Shown one piece after another: positions 15,881 through 21,125 of a stretch of 21,125 bases of DNA. Position numbers and translations under genes: made by a program. Each line of letters begins with the position of its first letter. The stretch's first letter is position 1. The stretch comes from Oscillospiraceae bacterium. Its GTDB lineage: Bacteria > Bacillota > Clostridia > Oscillospirales > Oscillospiraceae. The notes under the pieces are model-generated. The model saw nothing but the letters and a program-made list of their open reading frames with translations, was not told the origin of the DNA and made no database searches. The stretch spans positions 1 to 21,125 of the forward strand of contig JAKSPP010000007.1 of the NCBI GenBank assembly GCA_024404735.1, in the 5' to 3' direction.

Positions 15881-17167
15881 TCAGTCTCCGAGAGCCTGAG
15901 CGATATCTGCAATAAGGTCATCGGCATCCTCAAGACCGCAGGAGTAGCGGACAAGGTCGGGGGTTACGCCGGCGGCAATGAGTTCATCGTCGTTCATCTG
16001 TCTGTGTGTGGATGAAGCGGGGTGCAGGCAGCAGGTGTGAGCATCTGCAACGTGGGTCTCAATGGAAGCAATGCGAAGCTTGCCCATAAAGGCCTCGGCG
16101 GCGGCTCTTCCGCCCTTTACGCCGAAGGATACAACACCGCAGGAGCCGTTGGGAAGATACTTTCTTGCAAGCTCATAATCCTTGTTTCCGGGAAGACCTG
16201 CGTAGGTAACCCATGCAACCTTATCGTTTCCTGCAAGGAACTCGGCAACCTTCTGTGCATTTTCGCAATGTCTCTTCATGCGGACATGGAGGGACTCAAG
16301 ACCGACACCGAGGTAGAATGCGTTCTGGGGAGACTGAACAGTTCCGAGGTCACGCATAAGCTGGCAGGTAGCCTTTGTGATATATGCTCCGGCAAGTCCG
16401 AAGCGCTCGGTGTAGGTAATGCCGTGGTAGCTCTCATCGGGAGTGCAGAGCCCGGGGTACTTCTCTGCATGAGCGGTCCAGTCAAATTTTCCGGAATCGA
16501 CAATGCAGCCACCCAGGGCAACGCCGTGACCATCCATATATTTGGTTGTGGAGTGAACAACTATATCCGCACCCCATTCAATGGGACGGCAGTTTACGGG
16601 AGTTGCAAAGGTGTTGTCGATAACAAGGGGAACTCCGTGTGCGTGAGCAGCGGAAGCAAACTTTTCAATGTCAAGAACTCTGAGGGCGGGGTTTGCGATG
16701 GTCTCGCCGAAAACGGCCTTTGTATTGGGCTTAAATGCGGCATCAAGCTCCTCGGGAGTGCAGTCGGGAGAGATGAAGGTGCAGTCGATGCCCATTCTCT
16801 TCATTGTAACGGAGAGAAGGTTGAAGCTTCCTCCGTAGATTGTGGCGGAGGATACGATGTGGTCACCTGCAGAGCAGATGTTGAAAAGTGCAAGGAAGGT
16901 TGCGGCCATACCGGAGCCTGTCAGCATAGCGGCGGTGCCGCCCTCAAGCTCCGCAATACGTGCGGCAACGGTGTCACAGGTGGGGTTCTGAAGGCGGGAA
17001 TAAAAATATCCGGATGCCTCAAGGTCAAAGAGCTTGCCCATATCGGAGGAGGAATCGTATTTGAAGGTTGTGGACTGGATTATGGGAATCTGTCTGGGCT
17101 CACCGTTTTTGGCGGCGTAGCCGGCTGTAACGCATTTGGTTCCGATGCCTAATTTCTCAGCGCACAT
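15881..17167 (-). CDS. metY: O-acetylhomoserine sulfhydrylase (MetY type)
   Basis: A PLP enzyme of the Cys/Met-metabolism family (428 residues) that makes homocysteine from O-acetylhomoserine and sulfide. Motifs: YSRLQNPT (56-63), the PLP-ring stacking segment TIYGGS (109-114), Asp184 in VIDNTF and the Schiff-base lysine Lys209 in HSTTKYMDGHG; the 428-residue length and the gene partner metA favour MetY over cystathionine enzymes. I chose ATG at 17167, eight bases after AAAAGGAGA. An upstream in-frame ATG at 17197 would add ten residues but spans that ribosome site and is less likely. A promoter lies 65 bases upstream. Confidence 0.93.
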   Translation of the reverse strand: MCAEKLGIGTKCVTAGYAAKNGEPRQIPIIQSTTFKYDSSSDMGKLFDLEASGYFYSRLQNPTCDTVAARIAELEGGTAAMLTGSGMAATFLALFNICSAGDHIVSSATIYGGSFNLLSVTMKRMGIDCTFISPDCTPEELDAAFKPNTKAVFGETIANPALRVLDIEKFASAAHAHGVPLVIDNTFATPVNCRPIEWGADIVVHSTTKYMDGHGVALGGCIVDSGKFDWTAHAEKYPGLCTPDESYHGITYTERFGLAGAYITKATCQLMRDLGTVQSPQNAFYLGVGLESLHVRMKRHCENAQKVAEFLAGNDKVAWVTYAGLPGNKDYELARKYLPNGSCGVVSFGVKGGRAAAEAFMGKLRIASIETHVADAHTCCLHPASSTHRQMNDDELIAAGVTPDLVRYSCGLEDADDLIADIAQALGD

Positions 17168-17208
17168 AGTATTATCTCCTTTTATTAAAGCGCACATAAA
17201 AAGCGCAT
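17159..17208 (-). repeat. Short direct repeats and 7-codon upstream frame in the metY leader
   Basis: ATGTGCGCT occurs at the metY start (17167-17159) and again exactly 30 bases upstream (17197-17189), with a variant ATGCGCT at 17208-17202. The variant opens a short frame, MRFLCAL, ending at 17185 just before the ribosome site. It lacks its own ribosome site. The 30-base in-frame duplication makes the annotated start ambiguous. Confidence 0.5.
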
Positions 17209-17231
17209 TTTTTTAGATTATTAATCAGATT

Positions 17232-17260
17232 ATTATATCACCTGTCATATTTTTTTGCAA
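17232..17260 (-). promoter_or_regulatory. Promoter of the metY-metA operon
   Basis: On the minus strand TTGCAA (17255-17260), a 17-base spacer and a perfect TATAAT (17232-17237) preceded by TG in the extended -10 position (TGATATAAT). Transcription would start near 17225, giving a leader of about 58 nt. That is too short to hold a SAM riboswitch or T-box. Confidence 0.8.
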
Positions 17261-17343
17261 TATCAAGTTTCAGTAAAAACAAAGGTGCAAGAGCCGTAAA
17301 TAAAGCTTTCCGCAGGGGAAAAAACGCACTTTTAAACGCAGAA

Positions 17344-17372
17344 GAAGCCCGCAGGCTTAAAATGCGGACTTC
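17344..17372 (-). terminator. Weak terminator-like hairpin after the Gx-family gene
   Basis: GAAG plus CCGCA pair with TGCGG plus CTTC (17344-17353 with 17363-17372), with one mismatch and a nine-base loop. The stem overlaps the stop codon at 17371-17373. The following T run is poor, so termination may be partial. The next promoter lies about 85 bases further on. Confidence 0.45.
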
Positions 17373-17862
17373 ATACAATATTTTTCATTCTGCTTATGAT
17401 TATTCCCGAAACGATTCCGATTAAAGAGCCCGCAATGCAGCCGCTTATAAGAAGCACGGGCAGGTAAAAAACGAGGGAGCCGGTTTCAAGAAGAAGCACT
17501 GCGGCAAGAATCTGCCCTGCATTATGGCTGACTGCCCCCGCAACGGAAATACCCACAGGCCCGAAGGCTCCCGTTTTCTTCAGAAGCAGCATAACGGCAA
17601 GGCTTAAAACAGCACCTGCAAAGCTGTATGCAAGGGTCATAACGCTTCCGAAAAGAACGGAAACCAGGAATACTCTTATAAGTGAAATCAGAAAGGCATA
17701 TTTCCCGTTGAGTGAAAAGAGCGCAAAAATAACAGCGGCATTTGCAAGGCCCAGCTTAATTCCGGGAACGGCAAAGGAAAGAGGGACCAGACTCTCGAGA
17801 TAGGATAGAATCATTGCAAGTGCAGTTAGAAGTGCGCACAGAGCGATTTTTCTGTTTTTCAT
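17371..17862 (-). CDS. Gx transporter family membrane protein (EetB-like; heptaprenyl diphosphate synthase component I family)
   Basis: A 163-residue integral membrane protein of the Gx transporter family (Pfam name heptaprenyl diphosphate synthase component I, a label thought to be misleading). Five or so hydrophobic helices are seen, with the family stretch PLSFAVPGIKLGLANA near residues 28-43 and GAVSHNAGQILAA at about 107-119. I chose ATG at 17862, seven bases after a long G run (AAGGGGGGGA), not the TTG at 17868 that would sit on that site. It follows the NusG-II protein gene by 14 bases. The two-gene pairing is the same as EetA-EetB of flavin-based electron transfer loci as I recall it, but no flavoprotein or NADH dehydrogenase gene is in view. 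Confidence 0.85.
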   Translation of the reverse strand: MKNRKIALCALLTALAMILSYLESLVPLSFAVPGIKLGLANAAVIFALFSLNGKYAFLISLIRVFLVSVLFGSVMTLAYSFAGAVLSLAVMLLLKKTGAFGPVGISVAGAVSHNAGQILAAVLLLETGSLVFYLPVLLISGCIAGSLIGIVSGIIISRMKNIV

Positions 17863-17876
17863 CCGCAATCCCCCCC

Positions 17877-18260
17877 TTAATTTGAAACGGCATCGAAGCC
17901 TGCGGGAGCCTCGCCCTCTATGGTCACGGTCAGCTTATGGGGAAGGCAGGTAATACTCTCCCCTTTTCTGCTTATTTCTCCCGCATGGACGCAGATTCTG
18001 TCCGGGCAGTCGGCATCCTCGATGCTTGCTTTTCCGTCCTTAATTACAAGAAGATTGCTTCCTTCCGCGGTCTCAATAAGCTTTTCACAGTCTGTTCCGA
18101 GAGGGAGAGACTCCGACCTCTCGCCGTTAATACGGACAAGAACGGTTCCTCCCGCAGGGGAAAGCAGCTTAACTGCCGCAAGGAGAATAAGGGAAACGGC
18201 AAGAAGCACGGAAATAAGCAGGATATCATTTTTTAATTTTTCTGAAAGCGTTTTCTTCAT
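17877..18260 (-). CDS. NusG domain II-containing membrane-anchored protein (EetA-like)
   Basis: A 127-residue protein with one N-terminal membrane helix at about 11-31 and a small extracytoplasmic beta domain of the NusG-domain-II family (unrelated in role to transcription factor NusG). The signature region CPDRIC (Cys85 and Cys90) followed by HAGEISRKGESITCLPHKL with Cys105 is typical of the family. ATG at 18260 is preceded by GAAGGA; a TTG at 18287 would add nine residues but spans that site. It is followed closely by the Gx-family gene. It starts shortly after the MFS terminator, with no separate promoter seen, so it may depend on read-through. It may act in membrane redox or quinone processes, by analogy only. 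Confidence 0.85.
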   Translation of the reverse strand: MKKTLSEKLKNDILLISVLLAVSLILLAAVKLLSPAGGTVLVRINGERSESLPLGTDCEKLIETAEGSNLLVIKDGKASIEDADCPDRICVHAGEISRKGESITCLPHKLTVTIEGEAPAGFDAVSN

Positions 18261-18287
18261 AACGGATGATGTCCTTCGGAAAAACAA

Positions 18288-18317
18288 GAAAAAGGGCGGC
18301 CGTATAAGCCGCCCTTT
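18288..18317 (-). terminator. Strong terminator after the MFS transporter gene
   Basis: A perfect 10-bp stem, AAAGGGCGGC (18291-18300) with GCCGCCCTTT (18308-18317), and a seven-base loop, followed on the minus strand by TTCTTGTTTTT. It lies 13 bases past the MFS stop codon. The plus strand also has a T-rich flank, but no plus-strand gene ends here. Confidence 0.85.
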
Positions 18318-18329
18318 GTTTTATTGTTA

Positions 18330-19550
18330 TCAGTCAAGTGCGTGCTTCTTCATATAAGCGCGGAGGAAGAGATAGTTACCGATGTTGATAAGAGCGGTAA
18401 TTGCGCCGATGAGGAAGGTAAGGAAGTAGCGGTTCTCTGCGGGGAAGGAACCGGAAAGAAAGTTGAAGAAGAGAGAGCTCAGACCGAGGGAAAGCATAAT
18501 AACACCGTAGTTTGTTCCGGCGTACTTGGGTCCGAAGAAGTCTGTGCTGGTTGCGGGGTTGATTGCTGCAGGACCGCCGAAAGCGAAGGCTGTGAGCAGA
18601 ACAACGATGAAGTAACCGTAGCCGGGTACAAACATAAGAAGAAGTGCGCAGGCAGCGGTCATACCGGAGAGAAGGAAGATGGTGGGAATTCTGCCCAGCT
18701 TATCGGAGAGGGCGGACATGATAAGACGGCCGCAGGCATTTGCAAGACCTGTAAGAGAAAGAAGGAGAGTTGCAACGCCGTCGGAAAGACCGCGCTCATC
18801 CATACCGAGGTCTCTGATGATGGGGTTGAGCATATTCCAGGTACCGTTGTAGAAGAATACGCAGGCAACGAGGCACCAGAAGGGTACGGTCTTGATGGCC
18901 TGACCGAGAGTCTTGCTCTCCTTTGCAACAAGAGCGTTCTTCTTTGCTGCGGGCTTGGGAAGAGCGGCAAGGTACTCCTCATCGGGAAGTCTTACGAACA
19001 GGGATGCGATAAGACCGATTGCAAGGAATGCAATTGCAAAGATAAGGAGAAGGGTGTTGATTGCAATGTTGGCTGCAAGAAGAGCCTTAACCGCAAAGCT
19101 GAATACGAAGGTGGAGAAGCCGAAGAAGGCTGCAGCCAGACCTGTTGCAAGACCGCGGCGGTGGGGAAGCCACATCTGAATGCAGGCAAGGTTTGCGCCG
19201 TATGCAACACCGGAGCCGAAGCCTCCGATTACACCGAAGGTCAGATAGAAGAAGGCAATGTTTCCGCCTGCGGGCAGGAAGGAGGAGAGGAGAATACCGA
19301 GGCCGAACAGGGCAACACCGACAAAGCAGCTCTTTTTGGGGCCGATTCTGTCGTTAAGAGCACCGCCGACGAAGTTTCCGATAACGAAGGCAAAAAGCAT
19401 ATAGGATGCAACGAGGGTTGCTGCCTTGGGCTCCCAGCCGTAGAAGTCAATTGCACTCTTACGGAGAGCACTCCAGGCATAAATGATTCCGACGCAGACC
19501 TGAACAATCAGAGCCGCAATAACCGGAACATAAGGAGATCTCTTTTTCAT
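18330..19550 (-). CDS. MFS transporter, oxalate/formate antiporter (OFA) family
   Basis: A 406-residue, 12-helix major facilitator transporter in the cytoplasmic membrane. The first helix carries GIIYAWSALR (residues about 21-30), the OFA-family hallmark, and the loop between helices 2 and 3 has the MFS motif GGALNDRIGPKK (about 62-73). A longer cytoplasmic loop (about 190-215) separates the halves, and the second half repeats the pattern with LSDKLGRIPT. The substrate is probably an organic anion, but oxalate or formate cannot be assigned from sequence. ATG at 19550 follows an AAAGGAC site. The gene has its own promoter (19603-19631) and terminator, so it is a single-gene unit. Confidence 0.9.
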   Translation of the reverse strand: MKKRSPYVPVIAALIVQVCVGIIYAWSALRKSAIDFYGWEPKAATLVASYMLFAFVIGNFVGGALNDRIGPKKSCFVGVALFGLGILLSSFLPAGGNIAFFYLTFGVIGGFGSGVAYGANLACIQMWLPHRRGLATGLAAAFFGFSTFVFSFAVKALLAANIAINTLLLIFAIAFLAIGLIASLFVRLPDEEYLAALPKPAAKKNALVAKESKTLGQAIKTVPFWCLVACVFFYNGTWNMLNPIIRDLGMDERGLSDGVATLLLSLTGLANACGRLIMSALSDKLGRIPTIFLLSGMTAACALLLMFVPGYGYFIVVLLTAFAFGGPAAINPATSTDFFGPKYAGTNYGVIMLSLGLSSLFFNFLSGSFPAENRYFLTFLIGAITALINIGNYLFLRAYMKKHALD

Positions 19551-19602
19551 TTCAAAATGTCCTTTCCGTAAAATATGAACGGGTTCTTATTTCGTAAATA
19601 AT

Positions 19603-19631
19603 AGAATAAGCTTATTGCAGACTTTTGTCAA
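19603..19631 (-). promoter_or_regulatory. Promoter of the MFS gene, overlapping the obg stop codon
   Basis: Perfect -35 TTGACA (19626-19631), 17-base spacer, -10 TATTCT (19603-19608). The -35 covers the obg stop codon (19628-19630). A 12-bp palindrome, AATAAGCTTATT (19605-19616), overlaps the -10 and spacer and could be an operator. The leader would be about 45 nt. Confidence 0.7.
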
Positions 19632-20911
19632 GACTGATATTCAAATTCAAGATTATAAATGCCGACGGTATGTCCGTCTTCAATACCCATTTCCTCAAGT
19701 CGTGCATAGACTCCGGAATCACGAAGGGACTTATCGAAGAACATTCTGCTTTCGGAATCGGACAGGTTAACGGACATAAGAAGTCTTTCAAGCCATGCGC
19801 CCTCAAGCTCCCAGTAATCGTCGTACTGCCTGATGGTAATGTCCTCTGCCCTTCCGATTTCGGGCTCGGGAGGAACATAATTTGGCTCGTAATGAACAAT
19901 GGGAGGGAGAGAGTCAAGAAGGCCGGCACAGTGCTTCATAAGAGCGGCAGTGCCCTGATGGGCAACTGCGGAAAGCTCAAAGAACTCATAGCCCTCGGCC
20001 TCAACATAGGCTCTGAGCTTATCAATAGGCTCCCTGTCATCGCCCAGAAGGTCGCACTTATTGGCAACGACTATCTGTCTGCGGGAGGCAAGCTCCTCGG
20101 AATACTGTCTGAGCTCCGCATTGATTATCTTAAAATCCTCGATGGGGTCGCGACCCTCACTCCCGGAGACATCCACAAGATGAATGAGAAGTCTGCAGCG
20201 GTCGATATGACGGAGAAAATCGTGTCCAAGGCCCGCTCCGTCGGCGGCACCCTCAATAATTCCGGGAATATCCGCAAGAACAAAGGATACTCCGTTATCA
20301 ACAAATACAACGCCGAGATTCGGGAACAGTGTTGTGAAGTGGTAGTTGGCTATTTTGGGGTGGGCCTTGCTGACCACAGAAAGAAGGGTGGACTTTCCGA
20401 CATTGGGAAAGCCGACCAGGCCCGCATCCGCAAGAAGCTTGAGCTCCAGAATAACCTCCCTCGACTGACCGGGAAGGCCGGGCTTTGCAAAACGGGGAAC
20501 CTGTCTTGTGGGGGTGGCAAAATGCCTGTTGCCCCAGCCTCCGCGTCCGCCGCGGCAAAGGACAAAGGGCTCCGATGTAGACATATCCTTTATTACAAGC
20601 CCCGTCTCCCTGTCCTTTATTACGGTTCCAACGGGGACCTTGATTACAAGGCTCTCGCCGTCTGCGCCGGAGCACTTTTTATTGCCTCCGTCCTGACCGT
20701 TTCCCGCAACATACTTACGCTTGTAGCGGAAGTCCATAAGAGTGGACATATGGGGGTCTGTCTGAATAATAATGTCTCCGCCTCTTCCGCCGTCACCGCC
20801 GGAAGGACCGCCTGCTGCAACGAACTTTTCTCTGTGAAATGCAACAGAGCCGTTTCCGCCGTTGCCTGCGGTTACTTTTATATTTGCTTTATCTACGAAG
20901 GATACTGCCAT
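19628..20911 (-). CDS. obg: GTPase Obg
   Basis: Obg/CgtA (427 residues) is an essential GTPase acting in 50S subunit assembly and stress signalling. The Gly-rich N-terminal Obg fold (1-160, for example GGPSGGDGGRGGD and GRGGWGNRHF) leads to the GTPase domain with G1 GFPNVGKST (167-175), G3 DIPG and G4 NKCD, and then the C-terminal OCT domain (about 345-427), which is found mainly in Gram-positive bacteria. ATG at 20911 has AAAAGGAGG nine bases upstream. It follows rpmA, the common arrangement, but a terminator lies between them. No convincing promoter is seen in the gap, so expression may come from read-through. Confidence 0.97.
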   Translation of the reverse strand: MAVSFVDKANIKVTAGNGGNGSVAFHREKFVAAGGPSGGDGGRGGDIIIQTDPHMSTLMDFRYKRKYVAGNGQDGGNKKCSGADGESLVIKVPVGTVIKDRETGLVIKDMSTSEPFVLCRGGRGGWGNRHFATPTRQVPRFAKPGLPGQSREVILELKLLADAGLVGFPNVGKSTLLSVVSKAHPKIANYHFTTLFPNLGVVFVDNGVSFVLADIPGIIEGAADGAGLGHDFLRHIDRCRLLIHLVDVSGSEGRDPIEDFKIINAELRQYSEELASRRQIVVANKCDLLGDDREPIDKLRAYVEAEGYEFFELSAVAHQGTAALMKHCAGLLDSLPPIVHYEPNYVPPEPEIGRAEDITIRQYDDYWELEGAWLERLLMSVNLSDSESRMFFDKSLRDSGVYARLEEMGIEDGHTVGIYNLEFEYQS

Positions 20912-20942
20912 TTCGGTAAACCTCCTTTTTATTAAAATTGCT

Positions 20943-20966
20943 CCGCCTTATTGCAATAACAGGCGG
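20943..20966 (-). repeat. Hairpin in the obg leader
   Basis: CCGCC (20943-20947) pairs with GGCGG (20962-20966), enclosing the palindrome TTATTGCAATAA (20948-20959) with a two-base bulge. It lies about 30 bases before the obg start. The flank is AT-rich, but there is no strong T run. It may be a second weak terminator or a leader structure. Confidence 0.45.
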
Positions 20967-20985
20967 TGCAGACTGTTTTCAGACG

Positions 20986-21022
20986 AAAAAACAAGACCGG
21001 ACGCAAAAAGCAGTCCGGTCTT
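20986..21022 (-). terminator. Terminator between rpmA and obg
   Basis: A 10-bp stem (AAGACCGGAC at 20993-21002 with GTCCGGTCTT at 21013-21022) and a 10-base loop, followed on the minus strand by G and then six Ts (20991-20986). It starts 30 bases after the rpmA stop codon. Confidence 0.85.
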
Positions 21023-21052
21023 TGGCTAAACAATACTTGATTGAATTCTCAA

Positions 21053-21125
21053 TTACTGAGCAATCTCGTAAACAGAGACCTTCTTGCGGTCCTTGCCCAT
21101 GCGCTCAAACTTTACAGTGCCGTCA
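21053..21125 (-). CDS. rpmA: 50S ribosomal protein L27, C-terminal end only
   Basis: The last 23 residues are present (ending RKKVSVYEIAQ before a TAA stop at 21053-21055); the start lies beyond the window. The pattern V-K-F-E-R-x-G-x-D-x-K-x-V-S-V-Y is the standard C terminus of L27, a protein near the ribosomal peptidyl-transferase centre. The position directly upstream of obg supports this, as rpmA-obg is a common order. Confidence 0.9.
   Translation of the reverse strand, partial: DGTVKFERMGKDRKKVSVYEIAQ

Noticed and set aside
16022..17152. Plus-strand open frame of 376 codons opposite metY
   Set aside because: Cys/Gly-rich shadow with no motif, and no ribosome site was seen; metY has all PLP-enzyme residues.
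17198..17370. SAM riboswitch or T-box upstream of metY
   Set aside because: The promoter at 17232-17260 leaves too short a leader, and no kink-turn or T-box-like sequence was seen.
18324..19571. Plus-strand open frame of 415 codons opposite the MFS gene
   Set aside because: The product is Cys/Glu/Gly-rich with no membrane helices or recognisable motif; it is a shadow of the codon bias of the transporter gene.
19625..20935. Long plus-strand open frame (436 codons) opposite obg
   Set aside because: It mirrors the obg gene exactly, its product resembles nothing I know, and Obg motifs on the minus strand are unambiguous.
1..21125. Mobile elements, CRISPR arrays, tRNA or rRNA genes, phage or defence genes
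   Set aside because: None found: no transposase or integrase-like protein, no spaced repeats, no cloverleaf sequence seen, and all 19 genes fit housekeeping or transport families except one.

Overview
The window looks like chromosome from an anaerobic Gram-positive bacterium of the class Clostridia, possibly a gut Oscillospirales-type lineage; this placement is inferred from gene content and not tested. The basis is mid-GC coding sequence with AT-rich gaps, strong AGGAGG-type ribosome sites with several TTG starts, GC-hairpin/U-tract terminators, and Firmicutes gene sets (rpmA-obg, phoH-ybeY-era-recO, mutS2, xpaC-telA, metY-metA). All 19 genes found are on the minus strand. I see no insertion sequence, CRISPR array, tRNA or rRNA, so this reads as ordinary housekeeping chromosome with a few odd inserts.

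Layout in the direction of transcription (high to low coordinates). (a) The end of rpmA (ribosomal protein L27), a terminator, then obg. (b) An oxalate/formate-type MFS transporter with its own promoter over the obg stop codon, ended by a strong terminator. (c) A NusG-domain-II membrane-anchored protein and a Gx-family membrane protein, a pair resembling the EetA/EetB components known from flavin-based extracellular electron transfer loci. (d) A good promoter at 17232-17260 starts a long co-oriented run: metY and metA (methionine synthesis via O-acetylhomoserine), xpaC, telA, an unrecognised two-helix membrane protein that seems to start at CTG, rpe, recR, two half-size chromate-transporter-family proteins, phoH, ybeY, era, an internal terminator-like hairpin, recO, mutS2 and two different FAD-dependent oxidoreductases. 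The run closes with a terminator at about 1400. (e) A 443-base gap with a promoter, then the first two-thirds of a sugar-type ABC transporter ATPase that runs off the window.

How the genes fit together: metY and metA form one pathway, and Glu111 of MetA predicts the acetyl-CoA form that supplies MetY. YbeY, Era and Obg act in ribosome assembly, and MutS2 (RqcU) may act in ribosome rescue. RecO and RecR act together in recombinational repair. XpaC and TelA are a conserved pair of unknown mechanism, and the third membrane protein next to them is the least explained gene here. I found no convincing wholly new system. The best leads are the CTG-start membrane protein beside xpaC-telA, the EetA/EetB-like pair, and the two-state hairpin upstream of recO.
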